From Geodermatophilaceae bacterium NBWT11 (GTDB lineage: Bacteria > Actinomycetota > Actinomycetes > Mycobacteriales > Geodermatophilaceae): a stretch of DNA of 64,000 nucleotides. The stretch is taken from the NCBI GenBank assembly GCA_014218215.1, contig CP043652.1, positions 248,001-312,000 on the forward strand, given 5' to 3'. Below, in pieces: positions 25,604-34,278 of this stretch (position 1 is its first letter; each line of letters starts with the position of its first letter). The notes beneath the pieces were generated by a model. It made no database searches, was not told the origin of the DNA, and worked only from the letters and a program-made list of their open reading frames with translations. The translations under genes were made by a program, and so were the position numbers.

Positions 25604-26272
25604 GTGCACGTGGTCGTCATGGGCTGCGGTCGGGTCGGCTCGGCCATCGCCCGCCGTCTCGAGGAGATCGGCCACAGCGTCGCGGTCATCGACCAGAACG
25701 CCGAGGCCTTCCGTCGCCTCGGCCCGGAGTTCGAGGGCCGCCAGGTCACCGGCCTGGGCTTCGACCGGCAGACGCTGCTGGACGCCGGCATCGACTCCGC
25801 CGGGGCGTTCGCCGCGGTCAGCAGCGGTGACAACTCCAACATCATCGCCGCGCGGGTGGCCCGGGAGACCTTCGGCGTCGAGCACGTCGTCGCCCGGATC
25901 TACGACTCCAAGCGGGCCGAGGTCTACGAGCGGATGGGCATCCCCAGCGTCGCCACCGTCCCGTGGACGGTGAACCGGCTGATGCGCGAGCTGCTCAGCG
26001 TCAAGGTCACCGAGATCTGGCGCGAGCCCACCGGCAAGGTGCTGCTCATGCGGGTCACGGTCACCGACGGCTGGGTCGGCCGCCCGCTGGCCGACCTCGA
26101 GCGCGCCACCGGCGCCCGCGCCGCCTGGCTGGTCCGCTTCGGCGACGCCCAGCTCCCCCGCGCCAGCACCGTGCTGCAGACCGGTGACCACCTCGTGGTC
26201 GCCGCCACCGACGACATCGCCGCCCAGGTGCACGACGCGGTCGAGAACGTCCCCGCAGGAGGACAGCACTGA
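25604..26272 (+). CDS. ceoB: TrkA-type RCK potassium-uptake regulatory protein (CeoB-like)
   Basis: A 222-residue cytosolic protein with an N-terminal RCK_N (TrkA-N) Rossmann domain, VVVMGCGRVGSAIARRLEEI, that binds NAD(H) or ATP. The acidic end of strand 2 is VIDQN. A C-terminal RCK_C domain spans roughly residues 135-215 (WREPTGKVLLMRVTVTDGWV). Such proteins gate Trk/Ktr-type or other K+ transporters. No TrkH/KtrB channel gene is in the window, so the KimA-like gene next door is the obvious partner. It is followed directly by the paralogous gene at 26272, overlapping by one base. Confidence 0.88.
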   Translation: MHVVVMGCGRVGSAIARRLEEIGHSVAVIDQNAEAFRRLGPEFEGRQVTGLGFDRQTLLDAGIDSAGAFAAVSSGDNSNIIAARVARETFGVEHVVARIYDSKRAEVYERMGIPSVATVPWTVNRLMRELLSVKVTEIWREPTGKVLLMRVTVTDGWVGRPLADLERATGARAAWLVRFGDAQLPRASTVLQTGDHLVVAATDDIAAQVHDAVENVPAGGQH

Positions 26273-26940
26273 TGCGCATCGCCATCGTGGGGGCCGGCGC
26301 GGTCGGCCGGTCCATCGCCGGGGAGCTGCTGGGCAACGGGCACACCGTGATGCTCATCGAGAAGAACGGCGCCAAGGTGCGCGCCAAGTCCGTCCCCGGC
26401 GCCGAGTGGGTGCAGGCCGACGCCTGCGAGGTCACCGCGCTGGAGGAGGCCAACCTGTCCAGCTGCGACGTGGTCATCGCCGCCACCGGCGACGACAAGG
26501 CCAACCTGGTCGTCTCGCTGCTGGCCAAGACCGAGTTCGCGGTCGCCCGGGTCGTCGCCCGGGTCAAGGACCCGCGCAACGAGTGGCTCTACACCGAGGC
26601 GTGGGGCGTCGACGTCGCCGTCTCCACCCCGCGGGTGCTCGCCGCCCTCGTCGAGGAGGCGTTCACCGTCGGCGACGTCGTCCGGCTGATGAGCTTCCGC
26701 AAGGGCGCGGCCAACCTCTCCGAGATCACCCTCGCCGAGGACACCCCGTGGGTGGGCCGTCCGCTCCGCGACGTGCCGCTGCCCCGGGAGACCGTGCTCA
26801 CCGCGATCCTGCGCGGCGAGCGGGTCATCACGCCCACCCCCGACGAGCCCCTCGAGGCCGGGGACGAGCTGCTGTTCGTGCTGCACGGCGATGTCGAGGA
26901 GGAGCTCCAGCGCCTGCTCTGCCGCGACGGCAACTGTTGA
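26272..26940 (+). CDS. ceoC: TrkA-type RCK potassium-uptake regulatory protein (CeoC-like)
   Basis: A 222-residue paralogue of the preceding gene with the same RCK_N plus RCK_C layout. The glycine-rich loop is IAIVGAGAVGRSIAGELL with the acidic residue in LIEKNG; RCK_C covers about residues 138-218. Its ATG shares one base with the ceoB stop, so the two subunits are probably made together and may form a heteromeric ring. The stop codon lies in a conserved intergenic hairpin element (26939-27008) shared with the convergent DUF3159 gene. Confidence 0.88.
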   Translation: MRIAIVGAGAVGRSIAGELLGNGHTVMLIEKNGAKVRAKSVPGAEWVQADACEVTALEEANLSSCDVVIAATGDDKANLVVSLLAKTEFAVARVVARVKDPRNEWLYTEAWGVDVAVSTPRVLAALVEEAFTVGDVVRLMSFRKGAANLSEITLAEDTPWVGRPLRDVPLPRETVLTAILRGERVITPTPDEPLEAGDELLFVLHGDVEEELQRLLCRDGNC

Positions 26941-27008
26941 AGGACCCCGGTGCCCCCCACCCCTCGCTGACGCTCGGGGCGGGACCCTGCACCGGGGCCG
27001 CGTTCCAG
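26939..27008. repeat. Intergenic hairpin repeat, copy A (convergent terminator)
   Basis: A 70-base element starting inside the ceoC stop codon. It opens with GAAGGACCCC and closes with GGGGCCGCGTTCCAG. A 9-base outer stem pairs 26945-26953 with 26989-26997. The interior carries C-rich then G-rich segments around GACGCT. A second copy follows sigA at 36513-36579. The four distal stem bases are shared, and the five inner ones differ between copies but stay complementary, so the hairpin is conserved rather than the sequence. It probably terminates ceoC and the DUF3159 gene. Confidence 0.65.
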
Positions 27009-27012
27009 GCGG

Positions 27013-27786
27013 TTACGTGGCCCCGGCGGCGGGAGGCGTGCGGTGGCGGTGCAGGCGGGCGACGGCCCACAGGGTGACGACGAGCGCCACGGCGGTCACC
27101 GGCAGCCCGAGCACCAGGGACGCGGTGCCGAGCAGCTCCACCTGGTCCTGCCAGTACAGGACCCCCTGGACGGCGAAGCGGACCAGGAAGGTCATCGCCC
27201 ACATCAGCGTCAGCCAGGAGTAGGCCCGGACCATCCGCCGGTCGGTGCGCCAGTGCCGCTCGGCGACGGCGTCGGGCTCCTGGTCGGCCGGCGCGGCACC
27301 CGCGGCGGCCTTCTCCTTGAGCCGGCCGGACAACTTCCCGCCGCCCATGCTGTCGCGCAGGCTGTGCGTGGCCATCGACCCGAGGTGGCTGGGGGCCAGG
27401 AACTCCGCGGCCACCCCGACCAACGGCCAGCGCACCACGATCGAGCCCAGCAGCACCACGCCGAGCGCGGCGTTGCGGATCAGGCCGGGGACGAAGAAGT
27501 CCCGCGCCTCCCCCGACACCCGGGCGATGGCCACCGCGATCGCGACGCCGATCAGCCCGGAGAACGCCTGCTGCACGCTCTCCTTGCGCACCAGCCGCAG
27601 CCCGAAGACCAGCACGGCGGCACCGACCGCGGCCCAGATGCCGACGGTCAGCCCGCCGATGGAGTTGGCGACGACGAAGGCGATCGTGGGCAGCGAGACG
27701 TCGATCATCCCGCGCCAGCCGCCGAGCTGGTCCAGGACCATCTGACGGTCGACCACCGGGGCCTTGCGGCCGTCGGTGGAGCTCAC
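27013..27786 (-). CDS. DUF3159 family membrane protein
   Basis: A 257-residue protein with about five membrane helices (for example MIDVSLPTIAFVVANSIGG and TVGIWAAVGAAVLVFGLRLV near the N-terminus, and paired helices at the C-terminus). Features of the actinobacterial DUF3159 family include GLIGVAIAVAIARVSGEARD, FFVPGLIRNAALG and a Lys-rich cytosolic loop. The function is unknown; septum-formation inhibitor-like and transporter-like roles have been guessed. It is the last gene in dut-DUF3710-hydrolase-OB-DUF3159, its GTG overlapping the OB-fold gene stop by four bases. The TAA stop is rare in this GC-rich window. Confidence 0.85.
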   Translation of the reverse strand: MSSTDGRKAPVVDRQMVLDQLGGWRGMIDVSLPTIAFVVANSIGGLTVGIWAAVGAAVLVFGLRLVRKESVQQAFSGLIGVAIAVAIARVSGEARDFFVPGLIRNAALGVVLLGSIVVRWPLVGVAAEFLAPSHLGSMATHSLRDSMGGGKLSGRLKEKAAAGAAPADQEPDAVAERHWRTDRRMVRAYSWLTLMWAMTFLVRFAVQGVLYWQDQVELLGTASLVLGLPVTAVALVVTLWAVARLHRHRTPPAAGAT

Positions 27787-28160
27787 CCGGCGCTCAGCTC
27801 GTACCAGGGGTTGTAGACGACCTGGCGCCCCTCGAAGGAGGCGAACCGGCCGCGGGCGGTGAGCGTGCGGCCGGGCTCGATGCCCGGGATGCGCCGGCGA
27901 CCCAGCCAGACCAGCGTCACCGAGCCCGAGCCGTCGAACAGCTCGGCCTCCAGGGTCGGCACGGTCTCCCGCGGGGTGTAGACGACGGACTTGAGCCGCC
28001 CGGTCACGGTCACCACCTGCCCCTTGCGGCAGGCGCTGACCGGCTCGCACCCGGCCGTGGCGACGTCGGACTGCAGCTCCTGGGCGTCGATGGTCCGGTC
28101 GTCGGCCGTCAGCTTGTGCAGCTTGCGGGACAACCAGCTCGGCGCGCGGGTCTCGGTCAC
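27783..28160 (-). CDS. OB-fold nucleic-acid-binding domain protein
   Basis: A 125-residue protein consisting mainly of one OB-fold of the tRNA_anti/RecG-wedge type (about 45-122): GQVVTVTGRLKSVVYTP, EAELFDGSGSVTLVWLGRR and TARGRFASFEGRQVVYNPWY. OB folds of this type bind single-stranded nucleic acid; no catalytic residues are present. The partner or target is unknown. It is coupled by GTGA overlaps both upstream (hydrolase) and downstream (DUF3159), an order kept in many actinobacteria. Confidence 0.85.
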   Translation of the reverse strand: MTETRAPSWLSRKLHKLTADDRTIDAQELQSDVATAGCEPVSACRKGQVVTVTGRLKSVVYTPRETVPTLEAELFDGSGSVTLVWLGRRRIPGIEPGRTLTARGRFASFEGRQVVYNPWYELSAG

Positions 28161-28936
28161 GGCCCCAGCGTAGGACGGTGCGGGCCCGCTGTCCGGTGTC
28201 GGTCCAGCCACGTCGTGGTGATCTGCCAGGCAGGTCCGGCCACGTCGATGACCACCATGTGGTCGCCGTCGACCAGCGCGACCTCGGCGGCGGGGTCCAC
28301 CTCGGCGTACCGCCGGCTCTGCTCCGGCGGCACGGTGGTGTCGGCCTCGCCGTGCACGCACAGCACGGGCACCCCGGTGGGGGCCATTCGGGTCGGGGAC
28401 GCCGCGGCGTACCGGTCCGGGTGCTCGGCGGGCGAGCCGCCCAGGAAGTCCGTGACCGCGCCGTCGCCCATCCGCTGACCGGCCGCGAGCTCGAGGTCGA
28501 GCACGCCGGCCTGCAGCACCGCCGCGGTGACCCGGGTGCGCGGGTCCGCGCCGGGGGCTCCGGCGGGGAGCAGGTGCCGGCCGGCGGCCCAGCCGGCCAG
28601 GTGGCCACCGGCGGAGTGCCCGACGACGGCGAGCACCGAGAGGTCCAGCCGGTCGGCGTCGGGGAGGTCGGGCAGCAGGTCCAGCGCCGCGGCGACGTCG
28701 TCCAGGGTCGTGGGCCACCCGCCGCCGGTGCCGACCCGGCGGTACTCGACGGCGACGGCGGCCCAGCCGCGGGCGGCCAGGTCGGCGGCCAGCGGCCGGG
28801 CCAGGTCGACCCCGTAGGCCGCGCGCCAGAACCCGCCGTGCAGGACGACGGCCACCGGCGCCGGGTCCGACCCGGCCGGCAGGGTGAGCTCGAGGAACTG
28901 CTGCTCGTCGGCCCCGTAGGCGTGGGTGGTGGTCAC
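28157..28936 (-). CDS. Alpha/beta hydrolase (esterase/lipase-like)
   Basis: A 259-residue cytosolic alpha/beta hydrolase. The oxyanion-hole segment is VVLHGGFWRAAYG, the nucleophile elbow VVGHSAGGHLAG, the likely acid in HGEADTTVPPEQS, and the His in DGDHMVVID. It resembles kynurenine-formamidase/BD-FAE-like esterases (HGGFW then GHSAGGHL). The natural substrate cannot be deduced. GTGA overlaps link it to the DUF3710 gene upstream and the OB-fold gene downstream. Confidence 0.85.
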   Translation of the reverse strand: MTTTHAYGADEQQFLELTLPAGSDPAPVAVVLHGGFWRAAYGVDLARPLAADLAARGWAAVAVEYRRVGTGGGWPTTLDDVAAALDLLPDLPDADRLDLSVLAVVGHSAGGHLAGWAAGRHLLPAGAPGADPRTRVTAAVLQAGVLDLELAAGQRMGDGAVTDFLGGSPAEHPDRYAAASPTRMAPTGVPVLCVHGEADTTVPPEQSRRYAEVDPAAEVALVDGDHMVVIDVAGPAWQITTTWLDRHRTAGPHRPTLGP

Positions 28937-29697
28937 GCGGTAGGCGGCTCGGGGAGCGTGGCGGCCGGCCGCGCTCCCGCGGCGGGCGCGCCGGCCTTGG
29001 CCGCCGCCTGCTGGCGGGCGACCTGCTCGGCCGCCTGCGGGGGCAGGGTCATCGGCAGCTGCTCGCGCACCGGCATCGGCTCGGACCCCCGGACGACGAC
29101 GATCCCGCGGAAGGCGTCCTCCAGCGCGGCACCGGCCTCCGGGCTCTCGGCAGCGGCCTCCGGGCTCTCGGCAGCGGCGCCGCTGATCATCCCGCGCAGG
29201 AACCAGCGCGGACCGTCGACGCCGATGAAGCGGGTCGCCCGCGCCACGGGCTGGGGCGGCGTCGTCTGGCCCGGCTGCTGCGGCGGGGTGGCCCGCACGT
29301 GGCCGGCCAGCTCGGGGCCGAAGGGCCCGTCCTGCTCGGTGAGCGAGCCGCCCTGGCCGCTGGCGCTGGTGGCCAGGTCGGCGCGGACGCCGTCCCAGAT
29401 GCCGCCGGCGCGCGGCGCGGCGAAGGCCGACACCTGCAGCAGCGAGTCCCCGGCGCGCAGGCTGGCGCCGATCACCTTCTGACTGGCGTTCACGTCGACC
29501 CGCAGCTCCATGCCGGGCACCGCGGGCAGCTTCAGCGACCCCAGGTCGACCCGGGTGACGCCGTCCTCGGGGGCGTCGGCGGAGTCCCACGGCCCGGTGG
29601 TCTCGTCCTGCTCGCGCTCGCGCACCTGCGGCTCCGGGGGCACGCCCCGCTCCCGCACGCTGCGCTCGATCCGGTTGCGCCGCCGTCCGAACGGCAT
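28933..29697 (-). CDS. DUF3710 domain protein
   Basis: A 254-residue protein of the actinobacterial DUF3710 family. A basic N-terminus (MPFGRRRNRIERS) leads into a core with VDLGSLKLPAVPGMELRVDV, ISLRAGD-like (VIGASLRAGDSLLQVSAF) and GVDGPRWFLRGMI. The C-terminus is Ala/Pro-rich. Function unknown; it is constantly next to dut. A perfect 21-base tandem duplication (29134-29175) has doubled a seven-residue Ser-Pro-Glu-Ala-rich unit in a linker. The start lies one base from the dut stop. Confidence 0.85.
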   Translation of the reverse strand: MPFGRRRNRIERSVRERGVPPEPQVREREQDETTGPWDSADAPEDGVTRVDLGSLKLPAVPGMELRVDVNASQKVIGASLRAGDSLLQVSAFAAPRAGGIWDGVRADLATSASGQGGSLTEQDGPFGPELAGHVRATPPQQPGQTTPPQPVARATRFIGVDGPRWFLRGMISGAAAESPEAAAESPEAGAALEDAFRGIVVVRGSEPMPVREQLPMTLPPQAAEQVARQQAAAKAGAPAAGARPAATLPEPPTA

Positions 29698-29698
29698 G

Positions 29699-30187
29699 TC
29701 AGTCCTGCCCCTCTGTCGTGTCCGTGGTGGTGGGTGCTGTGAACCCGCCGGTCGAGCCGTGCCCGCCGGCGCCGCGCTCGCTGTCGGGCAGCTGGGCGAC
29801 CGGCGTGAAGACCGCGCGGACGACGGGCTGGACGACCAGCTGGGCGATCCGGTCGCCGCGGCGGAGCCGGATCGTCGTGCTCGGGTCGGTGTTGACCAGG
29901 TTGACCCGGATCTCCCCGCGGTAGCCGCTGTCCACCGTGCCCGGCGCGTTGACCAGGCTCAGTCCGTGCCGGTGGGCCAGGCCCGAGCGGGGGTGCACGA
30001 AGCCCGCGTACCCCTCGGGGATGGCCACCGACACCCCGGTGCCCACCAGCGCCCGCTGGTGCGGCGCGAGCTCCACGTCCTCGGTGGTGACCAGGTCCGC
30101 ACCGGCGTCCCCGGGCAGGGCGTAGGCCGGCGCGACCGCGCCCGGGGCGAGTGCCACCGGGACGGTCACGGTCGGTTCGTCGGGCAC
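29699..30187 (-). CDS. dut: dUTP diphosphatase (dUTPase)
   Basis: A 162-residue trimeric dUTPase that converts dUTP to dUMP and keeps uracil out of DNA. The motifs are visible in order: [11 protein letters not shown] (motif 1), [16 protein letters not shown] (motifs 2 and 3, with [11 protein letters not shown]), [13 protein letters not shown] (motif 4) and [10 protein letters not shown] (motif 5, the P-loop-like tail). The GTG 30187 gives the normal length. It heads the five-gene minus-strand operon running down to the DUF3159 gene. Confidence 0.95.
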   Translation of the reverse strand: MPDEPTVTVPVALAPGAVAPAYALPGDAGADLVTTEDVELAPHQRALVGTGVSVAIPEGYAGFVHPRSGLAHRHGLSLVNAPGTVDSGYRGEIRVNLVNTDPSTTIRLRRGDRIAQLVVQPVVRAVFTPVAQLPDSERGAGGHGSTGGFTAPTTTDTTEGQD

Positions 30188-30216
30188 GACGGCGAGGCTA
30201 GACCGGGTGGCCCGGC

Positions 30217-31143
30217 TCACCGGGCAGGGTGGCCCGTGCCCGGGAGCGCCGTCCGCAGGTCGGCCAGCACGGCCTCGGCCAGCTGTGTGGTGGCCTTGCG
30301 GTTGCTGCGGGCGGCCAGCCCTGCGCCGATCAGCAGCGGAGCCGCCGAGGACACGTTGCGGGCCAGCCGGCGGGTGACCCGACGACGGAGCGCGTTCACC
30401 CCGGCGGAGCCGATCTGGGCGATCAGCCCGCCGGTGCGTGCCCCGCCCTCTACGGCCCGCTGCTGGGTCCAGGCGGTCAGGTAGGCCCCGGCCCGCGAGC
30501 GCGCGTCCCCGGTGGCGGGCCGGCCGTAGAGCTCGTGCAGCTCGCCGATGAGCACGACCTCCACAGCGGCCACCAGCACGGTCTCCGCGCCCAGCTCCAG
30601 CGGCAGGGCCACCAACGAGGGGGTGGCGAACCACTGGGCGGCCGTGAGCCCCCCGGTGGCCGCGCCCACCCCGGCGGTCAGCCGGGCGGCGCGGGCGACC
30701 AGCCGGTCGGCGATCTCGCCGTCGGTGGACCCGGGGTGGGCGGCCCGGATCTTCTCCCGGTCCCGGATCGGCAGCCGCGGGGCCGCCGTGCGGAGCAGGT
30801 CGGTCAGCACCGTCCCGGGGTGCCAGCCCGAGCCGGTGGAGTCCTCCGGCGCCCGGGCCGGGCCGTCGTCCGTGCCGGTCCGCGCGCCGCGGACGGCCGA
30901 GGCGACCGCTCCGACGACGTCCTTGAGCGTGTCGGTCGGCTTGGCCTTCGCGGTCGAGCCGTCGGCGGCCTCCCGGTCGCCGAGGAGCCCGGCGACGGCG
31001 TCGGCGAGGGACCGGGCAGCACCGCCCAGTCCCCCGCCCGCCGTCTCCTCGCCCGCGGGCGCACCGGCGACCGGGCGTGGCCGCGGGACGTCCCGGGCCG
31101 GCGCGGTCCGCGGCGTCCCGTCCTGCGTCGGTCCCCCGGTCAC
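30217..31143 (-). CDS. Hypothetical protein, membrane-associated helical C-terminal half
   Basis: A 308-residue protein. The first ~110 residues are low-complexity and disordered (Pro/Gly/Ala-rich). The C-terminal ~200 residues look helical with amphipathic or hydrophobic stretches ([57 protein letters not shown]). This is reminiscent of EcsC-like or lipid-associated helical proteins but no family can be named. The GTG 31143 directly follows the DUF4193 stop at 31154 on the same strand, so cotranscription is likely. Confidence 0.65.
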   Translation of the reverse strand: MTGGPTQDGTPRTAPARDVPRPRPVAGAPAGEETAGGGLGGAARSLADAVAGLLGDREAADGSTAKAKPTDTLKDVVGAVASAVRGARTGTDDGPARAPEDSTGSGWHPGTVLTDLLRTAAPRLPIRDREKIRAAHPGSTDGEIADRLVARAARLTAGVGAATGGLTAAQWFATPSLVALPLELGAETVLVAAVEVVLIGELHELYGRPATGDARSRAGAYLTAWTQQRAVEGGARTGGLIAQIGSAGVNALRRRVTRRLARNVSSAAPLLIGAGLAARSNRKATTQLAEAVLADLRTALPGTGHPAR

Positions 31144-31153
31144 CGTCGGGCGG

Positions 31154-31453
31154 TCAGGCGCAGTCGCGGCAGACGAGCTGGTCGCCCTTGGTGCTGGCCA
31201 GCCGGCTGCGGTGGTGCACCAGGAAGCAGCGCGAGCAGGTGAACTCGTCCTCCTGCTTGGGCAGCACGCGGACGGTCAGCTCCTCGTTGCTGAGGTCGGC
31301 GCCGGGCAGCTCGAGGGCCTCGTTGTAGTCGGTCTCGTCGACGTCGACCGAGGAGGACTGCGCCTCGGCCCGTCGGGCCTTGAGCTCCTCGAGGCTGTCC
31401 TCGCCGGCCTCGTCGGACTCGTTGCGGCGCGGGGCGTCGTAATCGGTGGCCAT
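31154..31453 (-). CDS. DUF4193 family protein with zinc-ribbon-like C-terminus
   Basis: A 99-residue protein typical of DUF4193, widespread and near-essential in actinobacteria. The acidic N-terminal half (SLEELKARRAEAQSSSVDVD) precedes a likely metal-binding tail with CSRCFLVHHRSRLA ... CRDC. A purine-rich ribosome site (GAAAGAGGGG) precedes the ATG. The 295 bases between it and the divergent phosphotransferase gene hold no further gene that I can support. Function unknown. Confidence 0.88.
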   Translation of the reverse strand: MATDYDAPRRNESDEAGEDSLEELKARRAEAQSSSVDVDETDYNEALELPGADLSNEELTVRVLPKQEDEFTCSRCFLVHHRSRLASTKGDQLVCRDCA

Positions 31454-31748
31454 GGGGTGCCCCTCTTTCCTTCGTGGTCGCGGGCCTCGTGTGCCCGCTC
31501 GTCTGGTCGCACCCCGGCCGCCTCGTGAGCGGCCATGGTGTCTGGGTCGTGCACCGCGGTCACGGCGGTCGGCGGGCCCCCCGGGTCCTCCGCGCGCACC
31601 GCTGTCCGACTCCGGCAGCCCCCCAACGCGGCGGGCGGGGACTTTGTGCCCGGCAGCGCGGTGCTCACACACCACACCGCCGCGCCGCTCCCCACACCAC
31701 CGCCGACGGGTCGTCCGGGGGTGGGGCGGCGAAGGCTACCCTGCGCCG

Positions 31749-32794
31749 ATGACCGCCGTCGTGGGTGCTGATCCAGGGGTCGTCGGCCCCTACCTGGCCA
31801 CCGTCCTGGCCGATGACCGGTGGCGGGAGGTCGACGTCGACCTGATCGCCGCGGGCATGTCCAACCTCACGTACGTGGTGACCCCCCGCGGGGTCCGGAG
31901 TCCGACGCGGTGATCCTCCGCCGTCCCCCGACCGGCGCCGTCCTGGCCACCGCGCACGACATGGTCCGCGAGCACAGGGTGATCAGCGCCCTGGGGGACA
32001 CCGCCGTGCCGGTGCCCCGCACGCTGCACCTGTGCACCGACACCGAGGTCCTCGGGGCGCCGTTCTACGTGATGGAGCGCGTCGTCGGCGTGCACGTGGT
32101 GGACGCGCTGCCCGCCGGCTTCGCCGACACCCCCGAGGAGCGCCGGGCGCTGGGCGACGGCCTGGTCGACGTGCTGGCCGACCTGCACGCGGTCGACCCG
32201 GCAGCCGTGGGCCTGGGCGACTTCGGTCGGCCCGAGGGCTTCCTGGCCCGTCAGGTGCGCCGCTGGACCACCCAGTGGGAGGCGACCCGGGACACCGACC
32301 GCCCCGACCTGGACGCGCTGGCCGCGCGGCTGGCTGCGACCGTGCCCGAGACCCGGCGGACCGGGATCGTGCACGGGGACTACCGGATGGACAACTGCCT
32401 GCTCGACCCCGAGGTCCCCGGCCGGGTCCGGGCGGTGCTGGACTGGGAGATGTCCACCCTGGGCGACCCGCTGACCGACCTGGGCATGCTGTTCGTCTAC
32501 TGGCCCGAGGCCGGTGAGGAGCGGAAGGTGGCGCTCTCCCCGGTGACGACCCTGCCCGGCTTCCCGACCCGGCTCGAGGTCGCCGAGCGCTACGCCGCGC
32601 GCAGCGGCACCGACCTCGGTGACCTGTCCTGGTACGTGGGCTTCGCCTACTTCAAGTTCGCCTCGATCCTGGCCGGGATCGTGGCCCGCAACGCCGCCGG
32701 CGCCATGGCCGGCAAGGACGCCACGGGGTACGCCGAGAAGATCGGCCCGTGCGTCGAGCTGGGACGCGCCGCGCTCGAGGACGGTGCCGTCTGA
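31749..32794 (+). pseudogene. Phosphotransferase (APH/FadE36-like kinase fold), frameshifted
   Basis: Two overlapping frames encode one protein. ATG 31749 begins the N-terminal part, ending with AAGMSNLTYVVTP. The rest resumes in another frame as ESDAVILRRPPTGAVLATAH and runs to 32794. The break lies at a run of six Cs near 31882-31887; a seventh C would restore a continuous ~349-residue protein. The intact remainder has the aminoglycoside-phosphotransferase motifs VHGDYRMDNCLLD and VLDWEMSTLGDP. Related actinobacterial proteins lie near fatty-acid degradation genes. The lesion may be a real mutation or a homopolymer sequencing error; the remaining coding sequence shows no other decay, which favours recency or error. 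Confidence 0.75.
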
Positions 32795-32852
32795 CCCCGG
32801 CCGGGCGCACTACAGTCCGCGGCACCACAGTCCAGCCCCGAGTGGAGCGCAG

Positions 32853-33389
32853 TTGAGCGAGTCAGGCGACCGGCCTCCCGTCCGCTCCCGCAGCGGCCGT
32901 CGTCCCATCCCGCCGTTGATCTTCCTGCTGGTGCTCGCACTGGCCGCCCTCGGCGTGTGGTGGAACGTGCTGCGCGACGCCCAGCAGGCCGAGGCCGCCC
33001 AGGCCGCCGCGTGCACCACGGCGGCCGAGGCGCCGCCGGCGCTGGACCCCGCCAGCCTCCAGGTCCGGGTCTTCAACGCCACCGACCAGGCCGGTCTGGC
33101 CCAGGCCGTGGCCGCCACCCTGCAGTCGCGCGGCTTCGTCGTCACCGAGGTGGCCAACGACTCCTCCGGCCGTGAGGTCACCGGGGTCGGCGAGCTCCGG
33201 CACGGTCCCCGCGGCAACGACGCAGCCCGTTACCTGGCGGTCTTCCTGCCCGGCGTGGGCGACCTGCCCGACACCCGGGCCGACTCCGTCGTCGACCTGG
33301 TCGTCGGCCCGGAGTTCGTCGAGCTGGCCACGCCCGAGCAGGTGGCGGCCACCCTCTCCCCCGTCGCGAGCGCCGAAGCCGCCTGTTAG
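32853..33389 (+). CDS. cei: LytR C-terminal-domain protein, Cei-like envelope integrity protein
   Basis: A 178-residue protein with a short cytosolic basic N-terminus, one membrane helix (about 21-42, PPLIFLLVLALAALGVWWNV) and an extracytoplasmic LytR_C domain (LQVRVFNATDQAGLAQAVAA ... SRGFVVTEVAND ... YLAVFLPGVGDL). The start is TTG 32853 with GGAG five to six bases upstream. The position before suhB-ppgK-sigA matches the mycobacterial cei gene, needed for cell-envelope integrity. The stop overlaps the convergent SuhB gene by four bases. Confidence 0.85.
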   Translation: MSESGDRPPVRSRSGRRPIPPLIFLLVLALAALGVWWNVLRDAQQAEAAQAAACTTAAEAPPALDPASLQVRVFNATDQAGLAQAVAATLQSRGFVVTEVANDSSGREVTGVGELRHGPRGNDAARYLAVFLPGVGDLPDTRADSVVDLVVGPEFVELATPEQVAATLSPVASAEAAC

Positions 33390-34216
33390 GGGTGCAGCTC
33401 CTCGAGCAGCCCCTGCAGGTCGGCGGCGATGCTCGGGGCGGCGGCCACGGCCATCGGCTCGGCGAACGGGGTGTCCCGCAGCCCGCTGAGCACCAGGCCG
33501 GCCTCGGCCGCGACCAGGGCGCCGGCCGCGTGGTCCCAGGGCTTGAGGTCCAGCTCGTAGTAGGCGTCCACCCGACCGTCCGCGGCCGCGCAGAGGTCCA
33601 GTGAGGCGCAGCCGGCCCGGCGGATGTCCCGGACCCGGGTGACCAGCTCGGCGACGACGGCGCCCTGGGCGCGGCGCTGCTCGACCCGGTAGCCGAACCC
33701 GGTGGCCACGAGGGTCTGCTCCAGCGACACCGGGCTGCTCCCCCGCAGCCGCCGCGGCTGCGCGCCGGGCGAGGTCAGCCACGAGCCCCGGCCGCGCACC
33801 GCCGTCCACACCTCGCCGGAGGCGGCGTCGTGCACCACCCCGACCCGGGTGACCCCGTCGACCTCCGCGGCGATGGAGACGGCGTAGCCGGCGAAGCCGT
33901 ACAGGAAGTTGACCGTGCCGTCGATCGGGTCGATCACCCAGCGCACCCCGCTCGTCGACTCCCGCGCGGCGCCCTCCTCGCCCAGCACTCCGTCGTCGGG
34001 GCGGGCGGCCAGCAGCCGGTCCACCACGAGCTGCTCGCTGGCCCGGTCCACGGCGGTCACCACGTCCACCGGGCTGCTCTTGGTGTCCACCTGGGCCGAC
34101 GCGGTCGCCCGCCCCGCGGCGACCAGCTCGGCGGCCTCGGCAGCGGTGCTGCGGGCCAGGGCGAGGAGGTCGTCGAGCAGCTGGTCGTCGGGGGTCTGGA
34201 CCGGTGTCGTCGTCAC
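33386..34216 (-). CDS. suhB: Inositol monophosphatase family protein (SuhB)
   Basis: A 276-residue Mg2+/Li+-sensitive phosphatase. The metal-binding motifs are LGEEGAA, WVIDPIDGTVNFLYGF (the family signature) and WDHAAGALVAAEAG near the C-terminus. In actinobacteria these enzymes dephosphorylate inositol-1-phosphate for phosphatidylinositol and mycothiol synthesis; some act on related sugars. The start is ATG 34216. It is convergent with the Cei-like gene and divergent from ppgK (62 bases). Confidence 0.9.
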   Translation of the reverse strand: MTTTPVQTPDDQLLDDLLALARSTAAEAAELVAAGRATASAQVDTKSSPVDVVTAVDRASEQLVVDRLLAARPDDGVLGEEGAARESTSGVRWVIDPIDGTVNFLYGFAGYAVSIAAEVDGVTRVGVVHDAASGEVWTAVRGRGSWLTSPGAQPRRLRGSSPVSLEQTLVATGFGYRVEQRRAQGAVVAELVTRVRDIRRAGCASLDLCAAADGRVDAYYELDLKPWDHAAGALVAAEAGLVLSGLRDTPFAEPMAVAAAPSIAADLQGLLEELHP

Positions 34217-34278
34217 GACGGGTGATCCTGCCGGAGTCGGTGCACACCAGCAGCGGTGAGGATCACTAGCCTGTCCGC

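Noticed and set aside
22195-25845. A single 1,216-codon minus frame spanning the RNA methyltransferase and transporter region
   Set aside because: Only its 3' third (22195-23445) has protein-like sequence; the rest lies antisense or out of frame to the KimA-like and RCK genes.
31882-31887. Programmed frameshifting at the C run in the phosphotransferase gene
   Set aside because: There is no typical slippery heptamer or downstream pseudoknot that I can see; a one-base deletion or sequencing error is simpler.
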